The notes beneath the pieces are model-generated. The model saw only the letters and a list, made by a program, of their open reading frames with translations, made no database searches and was not told the origin of the DNA. Positions 54,343 through 63,289 of a DNA stretch of 64,000 nt are shown here, piece by piece. Location: the NCBI RefSeq assembly GCF_003584165.1, contig NZ_QXFJ01000017.1, positions 1 through 64,000 on the forward strand, given 5' to 3'. The DNA comes from Flagellimonas aequoris (GTDB lineage: Bacteria; Bacteroidota; Bacteroidia; Flavobacteriales; Flavobacteriaceae). Position 1 is the first letter of the stretch, and the number at the start of each line of letters is the position of its first letter. Position numbers and translations under genes: made by a program.

Positions 54343-55431
54343 ATGTCCACTCAGAACCCAAAAAACAATCGGCGCAAATTTCTTAAATCTTCGACCTTAC
54401 TAGCATCCGGAACTGTGATATCCCCTATTCTTGGAAGTTCCTTTGGAAATAAGACAAATGGGAATGAAAATCCATTTTCAAACCATGGTAAAATTATAGG
54501 TCATGGTGATTTTAAGTATCGTATCAACAAAGAATGGGGCATACAGGACCTAGATAAATACCCCGTTATGGATTGTCATGAGATGGTTCAGGACAAAGCC
54601 GGTCGTCTTTTGCTGCTTACCAACCATCCGAAGAACAACATGATCATATATGATAGATCCGGCAAGGTATTGGAAACATGGACCCTTGGTCTCAAAGGAG
54701 CCCACGGGCTAACCATTTCAGAAGAAGGTGGTGAAGAATTCCTCTACATTGCCACCACTACTGATCATAAGGTGTTTAAAACGGACATAAAAGGGAATAT
54801 TCTTTTGGAACTTGATTATCCCAAGGAAACGGGCAAATATGATTCTCCCGACAAATACCTTCCAACAGAAACTGCCATTGGCCCAAATGGTGACATTTAT
54901 GTATCAGATGGTTATGGCCTTGATTATATCATGCAGTACAACGCTAAAGGAGAGTTCATTCGGTTTTGGGGAGGAAAAGGTGATGGAAAAGACAATTTCG
55001 ACTGCTCCCATGGCATAACACTGGATAATAGGGACAAAGAAAATCCTACCTTATTGATTACCTCAAGATCCAAACAAGAATTCAAGAGGTTTTCACTAGA
55101 TGGACATCACATAGAGACTATTCCTCTGCCCGGTTGTTGGATATGTAGACCCGTTATTAAAGGTGAGCATCTATATTTTGCCGTTCTGGTTACAAAAACT
55201 TGGGGAGCATATGACGGCTGTGTTGCCGTCTTGGATAAGGACAACAAGGTGGTGTCCTTGCCAGGAGCGTCCGATCCAATTTATGAGAATGGATTATTGA
55301 AAGCACCTGATTATGATGATTTTTCATTCTTGAACCCTCATGATGTTTGTATTGATGATGATGAGAATATTTATGTCCCACAATGGATGTCAGGAAGGAC
55401 CTATCCATATAAGCTTGAGCGGCTACACTAA
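54343..55431 (+). CDS. Tat-exported six-bladed beta-propeller (NHL-type) protein
   Basis: The 362-residue protein starts with a Tat-like signal (NRRKFLKSSTLLASGTVISP). Repeated blades follow, for example MVQDKAGRLLLLTNHPKNNMIIYD, GPNGDIYVSDGYGLDYIMQYN, GEFIRFWGGKGDGKDNFDCSHGI and DVCIDDDENIYVPQWM. This resembles NHL-repeat proteins annotated as peptidylglycine monooxygenase/lyase-like. No certain catalytic set was identified. It is the fourth gene of the LacI-type regulated plus-strand operon, 10 bp after the DUF2231 protein, and may be a lactonase, a dehydrogenase partner or a binding protein. Confidence 0.82.
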   Translation: MSTQNPKNNRRKFLKSSTLLASGTVISPILGSSFGNKTNGNENPFSNHGKIIGHGDFKYRINKEWGIQDLDKYPVMDCHEMVQDKAGRLLLLTNHPKNNMIIYDRSGKVLETWTLGLKGAHGLTISEEGGEEFLYIATTTDHKVFKTDIKGNILLELDYPKETGKYDSPDKYLPTETAIGPNGDIYVSDGYGLDYIMQYNAKGEFIRFWGGKGDGKDNFDCSHGITLDNRDKENPTLLITSRSKQEFKRFSLDGHHIETIPLPGCWICRPVIKGEHLYFAVLVTKTWGAYDGCVAVLDKDNKVVSLPGASDPIYENGLLKAPDYDDFSFLNPHDVCIDDDENIYVPQWMSGRTYPYKLERLH

Positions 55432-55643
55432 GTTTTAAAATTTTAAATTGTCGTGGGTGAGATGCAAAACATTATATTTTGTAGGGAAAAGCTAGGCCCA
55501 TTTTGTGCATCGGGTTCAAGAAGAGGGTACATATTTGTATGGTTGGGAAGTAGATATTTTAACCTTTGATATTCGCCAAATTGATAATTACCCACCAAAA
55601 TAAAATCCCTTTGAACTATTTTTAAATTATTACGTTTTTGACA

Positions 55644-56651
55644 ATGGAGATAATTGATACTATTTACAACGAAATCATTGGCTTTTTAGGAATTTCAAAA
55701 GCTTGGGAAATTTTACAGGAAGGAAATTATAGTGCCTTTAAAACCTTTGACGGCATAGTCTCACTTATTTATCCCATCATCCCCTTATTATTAATACTGG
55801 AATTTATTCTGGGGCTTATCTACAAAAAGCCGGATACCAAGGTCTACAAGGTCAACTTCTTGATTTATCTGTTCAACAGATTTGTTGGTAGGTTCATAGC
55901 CATTGCCATGGTAACACTATGTATTGGGCTATTTCAAAAATATGCCCCTTTTCAGACCAAAATGACCTGGTATTGGTTCATTTACGGCTATATCATTTGG
56001 GAATTTGCACATTTTCTATACCATTACTGGGGGCATAAGGTACGGCTTCTCTGGTGCCTTCATTCCACCCACCATGCCGCCGAAAACATGAACCTTTCCG
56101 TAACCTATGCCCATTTCTTTTTGGAGGCCCCCTATGCCGATACCATCAGGACCACTGTCTGCATCCTATTGGGTGTACAACCAGAGCTTTTGTTTTTGAT
56201 TATGTTTGTTGACGGAACATATGGTGCCTTTATCCATGTGGGTGAAAATATGATTAAGGATGCCAGATTCGGGCCCTTGAACAACTTTATGCTTACTCCA
56301 TCCCACCATCGTGTACACCATGCCAAAAACCCTTTGTACATGGATACTAACTTTTGCAATCTCCTGAATATTTGGGATCGTGTTTTTGGCACATACCAAG
56401 AAGAAAAAGAAGAGATTAAAATAGAATATGGGATTACCAGGGAAATGGATTCGGGAAACTTTCTGAACGTTTATTTTGGAGAGTTCATTGCCCTTTTCAA
56501 GGATATTATGAAAGCCCCAAGAATAAAGGACAAGCTATTGTACATTGTTATGCCCCCGGGGTGGAGCCATACGGGAAATCATAAAACATCCAAGGTAATA
56601 AGGACAGCATTTTTAAATAAAAACTACAATGTTGTAGAACAAATAAAATAG
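55644..56651 (+). CDS. Sterol desaturase / fatty-acid hydroxylase family membrane protein
   Basis: Start at ATG 55644. The 335-residue protein has several membrane helices and the eight-histidine di-iron motif of this superfamily: HFLYHYWGH, HSTHHAAE and HRVHHAKNP. Such enzymes hydroxylate or desaturate lipids with O2. It follows the propeller gene after a 212-bp gap without clear operator, so co-transcription is uncertain. Its relation to the sugar locus is not obvious; lipid or carotenoid modification is possible. Confidence 0.88.
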   Translation: MEIIDTIYNEIIGFLGISKAWEILQEGNYSAFKTFDGIVSLIYPIIPLLLILEFILGLIYKKPDTKVYKVNFLIYLFNRFVGRFIAIAMVTLCIGLFQKYAPFQTKMTWYWFIYGYIIWEFAHFLYHYWGHKVRLLWCLHSTHHAAENMNLSVTYAHFFLEAPYADTIRTTVCILLGVQPELLFLIMFVDGTYGAFIHVGENMIKDARFGPLNNFMLTPSHHRVHHAKNPLYMDTNFCNLLNIWDRVFGTYQEEKEEIKIEYGITREMDSGNFLNVYFGEFIALFKDIMKAPRIKDKLLYIVMPPGWSHTGNHKTSKVIRTAFLNKNYNVVEQIK

Positions 56652-56949
56652 GCACATTCTCGGTCTAAATTATCAGGTAAGTAGATGACAATGTCCGAGT
56701 AGGTCTTCTAAGACTACGAATACTTAATTGTACTCTTCCAGTGAATCTTAGCAAACATGGACAAAAACAATAAAGACAGGTCACAATGTGAAATCTACGA
56801 TTACCCGAAATCAAAGTCAACTAACTAATGTACTGAGCCGGGCAAATAGAGGACTTCCAATAATGGTGAATGCCATTTAACCACTCAAGAAGTTCTAGCC
56901 CTTCTTTTTAATGGTTTTATTTGATATCAGATGAATGCATAAAAAATGA

Positions 56950-56983
56950 AAAGCACTGAAAATCATACGATTAACAGTGCTTT
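56950..56983 (-). terminator. Hairpin with minus-strand T-run beside the second tRNA-like remnant
   Basis: Arms AAAGCACTG (56950-56958) and CAGTGCTTT (56975-56983) pair, with inner AATC/GATT also able to pair. On the minus strand it is followed by TTTTCATTTTTT. Placement relative to the remnant at 57004 mirrors the 22649/22700 arrangement, although the arm sequences differ. Confidence 0.72.
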
Positions 56984-57003
56984 ATTGTTGCCTATTTCTA
57001 GGC

Positions 57004-57022
57004 TAGTCGGGGTGGCAGACCT
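57004..57022 (-). pseudogene. tRNA 3'-end-like remnant (second)
   Basis: The plus-strand text TAGTCGGGGTGGCAGACC looks like the reverse complement of a tRNA acceptor end (a GTCGGGGTGGCAGGA form is usual), but the T-arm breaks off and no cloverleaf continues. It shares the core CGGGGTG-C-GA pattern with the remnant at 22700-22727, same orientation, 34 kb apart. Identification is by eye and tentative. Confidence 0.35.
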
Positions 57023-57323
57023 AATATAGGAAATACAACACACTGCATATTAATTACTTACAACATCTTTTGAAGCTTGCACACCTATTTGCACAAAAAA
57101 AACAAAAAAGAGCTTTTGAGGATATAATTTGACCTCTATTTAATTGTTTAAAATACAAAAAAGTTGAAAAAGAATCCATAATTAGAAAATCAGGACTTCA
57201 AATTGGCTTCTTTATCTGAATTTCGAATTGAAACAAATCAATTGTAACAGGTAGCTTATTTTTAAAATAGGAGCTAAAAAGATTACATTGCACATAAGTA
57301 GCTACAATTGGAAATTTATAAGA

Positions 57324-58097
57324 ATGAATATACATGTCCTAATTGTTGACGACGAAAAAATTGCTAGAAACCGGGTACGAAAACTTTTGAACGAGATTCC
57401 CGAAGTCACGAAGATAACCGATAGTGCCAACGGTTCCAGTGCGATTAAAAAGCTTTCTGAAAACACCCCTGACATTGTCATACTTGACATTCAACTACGG
57501 GACATGAACAGCTTTCAAGTTTTGGATAGGGTCCATCTAAAAAATCCTCCCCATATCGTGTTTGCTACAGCCTTTGATGAATTTGCCATTAAAGCCTTTG
57601 AAATAAGTGCGGTGGATTATTTACAAAAACCATTCAATGATGAACGTTTTTTTGAGGCCATGAAGAAAGCCCTTACCCTTGTTAAATCACAAAACAAAGA
57701 TGTGATACAGAACAACCTCAATAAGTTGCTGGCCCATTTTCCAGATTTACAATCCCATACAATACCCCAAGATGATAGGATTCCAATTAAAACTGGGACA
57801 AAAATCACTTTCGTCTATGGGAAGGACATCAAATATATCATTGCATCTGGTTATTACTCCGAAATCCATACCACCGAAAAGAAACAGTTACTAAGAGAAT
57901 CCTTGGCCAATCTGATATTAAAATTAAATAGCGCAAAATTTGTGAGGATTCACCGATCATTTATCGTCAATACCGATTTTATTACAGAAGTAACAACCAC
58001 CTCTTATGGAGATTTAAATGTAAAAATGTTTGATTCCAAGATCTTTAGGGTAAGTAAAAGTTACCGAAAGGATTTTATGGATAAAATGGGCATCTAG
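57324..58097 (+). CDS. LytTR-family response regulator, no kinase nearby
   Basis: Start set at ATG 57324 (MNIHVLIVDDE), directly opening the receiver domain; the longer frame begins at a TTG. The 257-residue protein has Asp9/Asp10, the phospho-acceptor Asp55 (ILDIQLRDM), the Thr/Ser in FATAFDE and Lys in YLQKPF. A C-terminal LytTR DNA-binding domain follows (about 155-257: IPIKTGTKITFVYGKDIKYI, KFVRIHRSFIVNTDFI). The usual membrane histidine kinase (His_kinase/5TM-LYT type) is not in the window. It faces the convergent SusD gene with a bidirectional terminator between them, so any link to that SusCD pair is only positional. Confidence 0.93.
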   Translation: MNIHVLIVDDEKIARNRVRKLLNEIPEVTKITDSANGSSAIKKLSENTPDIVILDIQLRDMNSFQVLDRVHLKNPPHIVFATAFDEFAIKAFEISAVDYLQKPFNDERFFEAMKKALTLVKSQNKDVIQNNLNKLLAHFPDLQSHTIPQDDRIPIKTGTKITFVYGKDIKYIIASGYYSEIHTTEKKQLLRESLANLILKLNSAKFVRIHRSFIVNTDFITEVTTTSYGDLNVKMFDSKIFRVSKSYRKDFMDKMGI

Positions 58098-58153
58098 CAT
58101 ACCTATTCGAAGGACTCGAATTACTATGAACTTGAAATAGTTCAATAAGCAAT

Positions 58154-58184
58154 AAAAAGCCCTCCACTTTCTGGAGGGCTTTTT
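58154..58184. terminator. Bidirectional intrinsic terminator between LytTR gene and susD
   Basis: Arms AAAAAGCCCTCCA (58154-58166) and TGGAGGGCTTTTT (58172-58184) form a 13-bp perfect stem with a 5-nt loop. A-run and T-run at the two sides allow termination from both strands, serving the plus-strand LytTR gene and the minus-strand susD. Confidence 0.93.
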
Positions 58185-58206
58185 GCATTAACTAAACTTG
58201 AGAACC

Positions 58207-59853
58207 CTAATTTTGATCTGCTGGAGTCAAATTTGGATTCGCATCAATTTCAGACTGTGGGATTTTAAAAATCCAATCATCATTTAGGGATGGTCTTTCT
58301 ACTTGAAATGCTCCTTGGTAAAGCACAGCGGAAGCACCTGAACCACCATTGGCAGCATGATCGATGCCCTCATCCCATCGGATGTGATCGGTATAACCGA
58401 AACCTTCTCCCCACAATTCCAATCGTCTTTGGAACTTAATGTGTTCCATCATGGATTCCTGTGTATTGAATATGGTTACGTCATATGCACTGTCTCTTTC
58501 TTCACCCAACGGTCTCAATGCTTCCTGGGCACCGGGGATATCGTTCATCATAGCCTTGGCCTCTGCCTCGATCAAATACATTTCAGATGTTCTCATATAG
58601 ATAACATCATCCGGTGCAATATCCGCTGGTATTGCATTCTTTAGCTTAAAATGCATATAGGGATGCAAGTTATAGGTGGTATTTATACCGTACGCCGCGT
58701 TGATTTCAGCTCTCCTTGCATTGAAAGCGTCCTGATCTGTATAGTTCGGATCATTACCGAATCCTCCTTGACCATTTGCTGCTGAACTATTGGTATTAGG
58801 TGCATCTATGATGAATACTTTCTTTCTGTAATCCGAATCCGGAATGGCATCGACCAACCTTCTATCCGCAATCTTAGGATTGTTTCTAATCTGGCTCCCA
58901 TTAAATGTATTGCTGGCCAAATAGAAATAGGACCTAAAAAATGTGGTTTCAGCAGGAAGCACATTGCTTCCCCAAATCACTTCAGAAAGGTTATTGGTAT
59001 TAAACCCGGACAACCAATCATCCTCATTCATCAAAGGAAAATTTTGTCGTGCCATTATTGCAGCGTCTGCCGCAGTCTGCCAATCTCCTTTGGACAAAGC
59101 CGTACGGGCCAAAAGTCCATAAGCGACATCAATGCTCAATTGGGACTTTACCTCTGGTCCTCCATTGGGTCTTCCTGTACCATTTTCAAAGGCCGCAATA
59201 GCTGAATTCAAATCGGATTGGATTTGATCATAAATTTCCTGTACCGTTGACCTTGGAGCACTGGTGAAAGGTGATTCGGATGAAAATAACAAGGGAACTC
59301 CGGGATCGGATGAAGGGTTCCCAATCAAGTATCCCTTGGCATAATGCTGTACCAAGGAAAGATATGCATAGGCCCTATAGGTATATGCCTGCCCCAATAT
59401 CTCATTCAGCATTGGAGAATCCACCAATGAACCATCTGTACCTTTATTGATCAAAAGGTTGGCACCTGCAATAATATTGTACCGATGATACCACAATATT
59501 TCACTTGTAAATGACGTAGGAATCGTGTGCTCGTTCCATTGCATGACATCACGCCAACCTAAATTATTGGCATTTGCGGAATGTATAAGGTCTCCACTGA
59601 TATTATCCCCCATGGGTACCCAAAAATGGTTATTCGCTCTTTCACTTGCTCCTCCAGGGAATATGGTTTGGGACTGGGAGTACAAACCACGATGCAGTCC
59701 ATTTAATACCAGTTGCATATTTTCTTCATTGGCCAAGGCATCGGATGCAGAAATCGCATCAGTTGGCTTGGTCTCCAAAAAATCCTCATCACAAGAAGTC
59801 ATGACAATTCCGAGGATTGCCAAAACCATTATATTTATTTTTCTATACTTCAT
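58207..59853 (-). CDS. SusD/RagB-family lipoprotein (third pair)
   Basis: The 548-residue protein has a lipoprotein signal (IVMTSCDED) and SusD blocks: DFLETKPTDAISASDAL, YNIIAGANLLINKG, GQAYTYRAYAYLSLVQHYAKGYLIG, RTALSKGDWQTAADAA, MRTSEMYLIEAEAKAM and a C-terminal ERRLELWGEGFGYTDHIRWDEG-type segment. It follows susC by 11 bp. No glycosidase, protease or sulfatase is coupled to it here, and the downstream direction meets a strong terminator, so this SusCD pair seems to stand alone. Cargo unknown. Confidence 0.95.
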   Translation of the reverse strand: MKYRKINIMVLAILGIVMTSCDEDFLETKPTDAISASDALANEENMQLVLNGLHRGLYSQSQTIFPGGASERANNHFWVPMGDNISGDLIHSANANNLGWRDVMQWNEHTIPTSFTSEILWYHRYNIIAGANLLINKGTDGSLVDSPMLNEILGQAYTYRAYAYLSLVQHYAKGYLIGNPSSDPGVPLLFSSESPFTSAPRSTVQEIYDQIQSDLNSAIAAFENGTGRPNGGPEVKSQLSIDVAYGLLARTALSKGDWQTAADAAIMARQNFPLMNEDDWLSGFNTNNLSEVIWGSNVLPAETTFFRSYFYLASNTFNGSQIRNNPKIADRRLVDAIPDSDYRKKVFIIDAPNTNSSAANGQGGFGNDPNYTDQDAFNARRAEINAAYGINTTYNLHPYMHFKLKNAIPADIAPDDVIYMRTSEMYLIEAEAKAMMNDIPGAQEALRPLGEERDSAYDVTIFNTQESMMEHIKFQRRLELWGEGFGYTDHIRWDEGIDHAANGGSGASAVLYQGAFQVERPSLNDDWIFKIPQSEIDANPNLTPADQN

Positions 59854-59864
59854 CTTTTCTTTTT

Positions 59865-62800
59865 TTAAAATGTTACGTTCAACCCAACCGAGATAATCTT
59901 TGCAGGATTAAAGTCATTACCACTTGGTGTTCCCGAAAGATTGAATTGTGGGTTCAATCCTTTACGATTACTTCTCAAATACAGGTTTTCGCCAGTAACG
60001 GAAACCCTAAGTTGATCTAGTCCCAGTTGTTGTGCGATTTTACGATCAAAGGTGTAGCCAAGATTAATATTCTTGATTGCCCAGAATGAGGCATCTGTCA
60101 AGAACCGTTCAGATGCAGCTCTAACAATATTGGGATTACCCGCTTCCATTCTAGGAACATCAGTAATGTCACCTGGTTGACTCCATGCCTTCAAGATATC
60201 TGGGTGAAGTGATCTTCCAAAGGTTCCACTATGCATCATGGCCGCATATCCCAAGTCCAAAAATTTACCCCCTAGACCATAATTAACCAAAACATCCAAG
60301 GAAAAGCCTTTGTAACTGATGCTATTGGAAATAGACCCCAAAAGGTCAGGAATCGAACTGTCACCTGTATAGGCACGTTCGGTTGCCTGCCAATCATTTG
60401 TTGTGGCAATCTCACCATTGGCATCCAAAACCGGCACACTATTGCCTTCTTCGTCCAATTCATATTGCAAGAACAACTGATCTCCTGTATCTGGATCAAC
60501 ACCAGCGGTCCTAAGAATATAAAAATCAAAGAGTGAGCGTCCCTCTTCCCATCGTTGCTGTCCTTCTATAAATGGATCTGGCAGGCTCGTAATCTCATTT
60601 TTAAAAGTGGAGGCCTGTAATGCCAAATCCCACTTGAAATCATTTTTATTGATAAGATGTGTGGTCAATGCCAACTCCCATCCCGAATTGTACATATCAC
60701 CAACGTTTGTAGGCACCTCATTCAAACCATTACTAGGAGCAATAGGAAGAAGATATAATAGGTCTGAGGAATTTTTCTTATAGTATTCCACTGAACCTTC
60801 CAAGAAATTGTCGAACAAGGAAAATTCCAAGGCCAAATCAAAATTTTCAATGGTCTCCCATTGCAAATCGGAATTTCCTATATCCGTGTAGATGATAGCA
60901 GGTGCGGCAGCATTTGCCGTAATTGAGAATCTTGCTTGGGATATAAAGTAATCGCCAAGATCATCGTTCCCTACTTCCCCATAGGATGCCCTTAGCTTCA
61001 AACGGTTGATAACCGATGAATTTTCCAAGAACTTTTCTTGATCGATTCTCCAACTTGCACCAATGGAATAAAACGTTCCCCATCGGGTATCTTTATTGAA
61101 GACCGATGAACCATCACGTCTAACGGAACCGCTTATGTAGTATTTATTATCAAAATTATAATTCAACCTTGAGAAATACCCTTCGATACTTTTCCTTGTT
61201 GAGGAACCTCCCAGGTTAACAATATTGGAAAAGTTATCGAACTCATAGATACCATTGGCCGCTTGTACGGTGGCCATTCCATTATTACTGCTAAATGTCC
61301 GATCAAAGCTTTCATGTCCCGCGGTAATATCGAAATTATGGTTTCCAAAGCTTTTGACATAGGTCAAAATTTGATTGAAATTTTCTACCTGTCTTCTAGA
61401 TCTTGTCTCCCTATAGCGTCCGGTAGGCTGTGCGTCACCAATAGTTGCATTTTCATACTCTTTGTTCAAACCTTCATTGATATCCCTACCATAGTTGACC
61501 CGTGCGCTCAGTCCATCAAAAATGTCCAATTCAGCAAAGAACCTAAACCCATAGGTATTGTTCCTATTGCGCTCATCATTTAGTAAAAGCTCCTGCAACG
61601 CATGACGCCCTTGGTTGACAGGTCTCGATCCGATATTATAATCTGGGAACCCTTCCCCATTATCGAAAACAGGGTTTCCAGATATATCCGTCACAATATT
61701 CCCTTGCAAATCGTTCACATATACGGGGTATATGGAACCGATATTCTTTGCAAATCCAAAGGGATTTACAATACTATTTGTACCTGCGGAACTTGGAGCA
61801 GTAGCTTCGGTAATAGCAATATTGGCACTCCCTCCAAGGGTAAGATTGTCATTGACATCAAACTCCGCATTCAATCTCGTCGTGATACGATCAAATTTTG
61901 ATTTGATGACAAAACTTTCCTCGTCCAAATAGGAAGCCGAGAAAAACACCTTATGATCGTCACCACCTCCGGAAACGTTGACATTATAATTTTGTCTCAC
62001 TCCGGTTCTTGACATTACATCATACCAATCAAGGCTTTGATAAATCACATTGGCATTTGAGTTTAATCTGCCATCTGTTCCCACAATTTGGTCATTGGGC
62101 ACATCAAATGGATTATATCCCAAAGCGTTGTTAATATTTGCTGAAGCAAAGGCGGGATCCCCTCCTCCTGCACTGGAATTCTTCAAAGCCTCCCACATGG
62201 TCTCGTAGTATTGACCTGGTGTCACTTCCGGGTAAAATGGAATAGCCGTGGAAACCAATCCATATTGCATGGAAGCATTTACCTGAACCCCTTCCTTTCT
62301 ACCACTCTTGGTGGTGATGATCACGACACCGTTTGCCGCCCTTGAACCATAAAGTGAAGTTGAAGCTGCATCCTTTAAAATAGTGAAGGATGCAATATCT
62401 TCTTGATTGATGGTATTCAGTGAGCCTTCATACTGTACACCATCGACAATAAATAAAGGGTTGGTATCCCCATTTAGTGTTCCAACCCCCCTAATCACAA
62501 TGCCAGGTGAAGAACCCGGTCCACGCGATGAGATGAACTGCACCCCTGTCGCCTTACCTTCCAGTGCAGCCACGGGGGATGTTACGTTCCTAATGGCTAA
62601 ATCTTCTGCACCTACGATACTTGCAGAACCGGTAAAAGCCTCCTTTGTACTTGTTCCATAAGCGGTAACAATTACCTCATCAAGAGCTTGGGCATCCTCC
62701 TCCATTTGGACATCGATGGTATTGGAGGTACCTACTGTTCTTTCCACGGTCTTTTGCCCGATGTAACTAAACCGAAGCACACCACCCTGTGCAACACCAA

Positions 62801-62981
62801 TAGTGTAATTCCCATCAAAATCTGTTTGGGTTCCCGTGGTCGTACCCACTACTAGTACCGAAACTCCCGGCAGCGGTTGACCCGAACCATCAGTCACTTG
62901 TCCGGATACCGTTTTTTGTTGCGCATAGGACTGGAATGCACACAGCAAAAGCCCTACACAAATAATCATGTTTCTAAACAT
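59865..62981 (-). CDS. SusC/RagA-family TonB-dependent transporter (third pair)
   Basis: The 1038-residue protein has a Sec signal ending SYAQ, the carboxypeptidase-D-like domain (GQVTDGSGQPLPGVSVLVVG), the TonB-box region DEVIVTAYGTSTKEA, the plug (VIRGVGTLNGDTNPLFIVDG, ILKDAASTSLYGSRAANGVVII) and a barrel ending PAKIISVGLNVTF. It imports an unknown oligomer with the SusD that follows. No operator of the LacI type is seen upstream. Confidence 0.96.
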   Translation of the reverse strand: MFRNMIICVGLLLCAFQSYAQQKTVSGQVTDGSGQPLPGVSVLVVGTTTGTQTDFDGNYTIGVAQGGVLRFSYIGQKTVERTVGTSNTIDVQMEEDAQALDEVIVTAYGTSTKEAFTGSASIVGAEDLAIRNVTSPVAALEGKATGVQFISSRGPGSSPGIVIRGVGTLNGDTNPLFIVDGVQYEGSLNTINQEDIASFTILKDAASTSLYGSRAANGVVIITTKSGRKEGVQVNASMQYGLVSTAIPFYPEVTPGQYYETMWEALKNSSAGGGDPAFASANINNALGYNPFDVPNDQIVGTDGRLNSNANVIYQSLDWYDVMSRTGVRQNYNVNVSGGGDDHKVFFSASYLDEESFVIKSKFDRITTRLNAEFDVNDNLTLGGSANIAITEATAPSSAGTNSIVNPFGFAKNIGSIYPVYVNDLQGNIVTDISGNPVFDNGEGFPDYNIGSRPVNQGRHALQELLLNDERNRNNTYGFRFFAELDIFDGLSARVNYGRDINEGLNKEYENATIGDAQPTGRYRETRSRRQVENFNQILTYVKSFGNHNFDITAGHESFDRTFSSNNGMATVQAANGIYEFDNFSNIVNLGGSSTRKSIEGYFSRLNYNFDNKYYISGSVRRDGSSVFNKDTRWGTFYSIGASWRIDQEKFLENSSVINRLKLRASYGEVGNDDLGDYFISQARFSITANAAAPAIIYTDIGNSDLQWETIENFDLALEFSLFDNFLEGSVEYYKKNSSDLLYLLPIAPSNGLNEVPTNVGDMYNSGWELALTTHLINKNDFKWDLALQASTFKNEITSLPDPFIEGQQRWEEGRSLFDFYILRTAGVDPDTGDQLFLQYELDEEGNSVPVLDANGEIATTNDWQATERAYTGDSSIPDLLGSISNSISYKGFSLDVLVNYGLGGKFLDLGYAAMMHSGTFGRSLHPDILKAWSQPGDITDVPRMEAGNPNIVRAASERFLTDASFWAIKNINLGYTFDRKIAQQLGLDQLRVSVTGENLYLRSNRKGLNPQFNLSGTPSGNDFNPAKIISVGLNVTF

Positions 62982-63289
62982 ATAGAGTTAGTTTTGAGTT
63001 AATGAAGTCATAAAAATATCCGTTCACCAAACAATCTTTTCACTCTTATTAATCAATGACCTTGTTTATGATCTGAACTAACTGTTAATTGAACTGAACA
63101 ACCAAGAACCGTGTCAGAAAAACCAATAAAACATTGATTTACAACAAAAAAACCCACAACATATAGTTGTGGGTTTAAACTATGAAAGGTCTTCAGCTTT
63201 CATTGTAATGGGCATCCCTACATTCCCATGATATCCAAAATAAATTAGACAGGATGGTGTAGCATGAAATGGGATATGTCATTCACATT
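62982..63289. other. 308-bp gap between the alpha/beta hydrolase and susC
   Basis: The gap contains an intrinsic terminator (63150-63176) for the upstream minus-strand hydrolase and the leader of the third susC. No open frame or RNA gene was recognised. Confidence 0.6.
63150..63176 (-). terminator. Intrinsic terminator downstream of the alpha/beta hydrolase
   Basis: Arms AAACCCACAAC (63150-63160) and GTTGTGGGTTT (63166-63176) form an 11-bp perfect stem around ATATA. On the minus strand it is followed by a T-run, placing termination about 115 bp after the hydrolase stop and isolating it from the susC downstream. Confidence 0.9.

Larger units (their letters stand above)
56652..57323. other. 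672-bp intergenic region with terminator and tRNA-like remnant
   Basis: The stretch is AT-rich with no coding region. Contents: a small inverted repeat GTCTTCTAAGAC near 56702-56713, a minus-strand terminator (56950-56983), a tRNA-3'-end-like remnant (57004-57022) and an imperfect pair TTGCACACC/TTTGCACAAA near 57080-57100. The 3' part should contain the promoter of the LytTR regulator gene. Confidence 0.55.
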
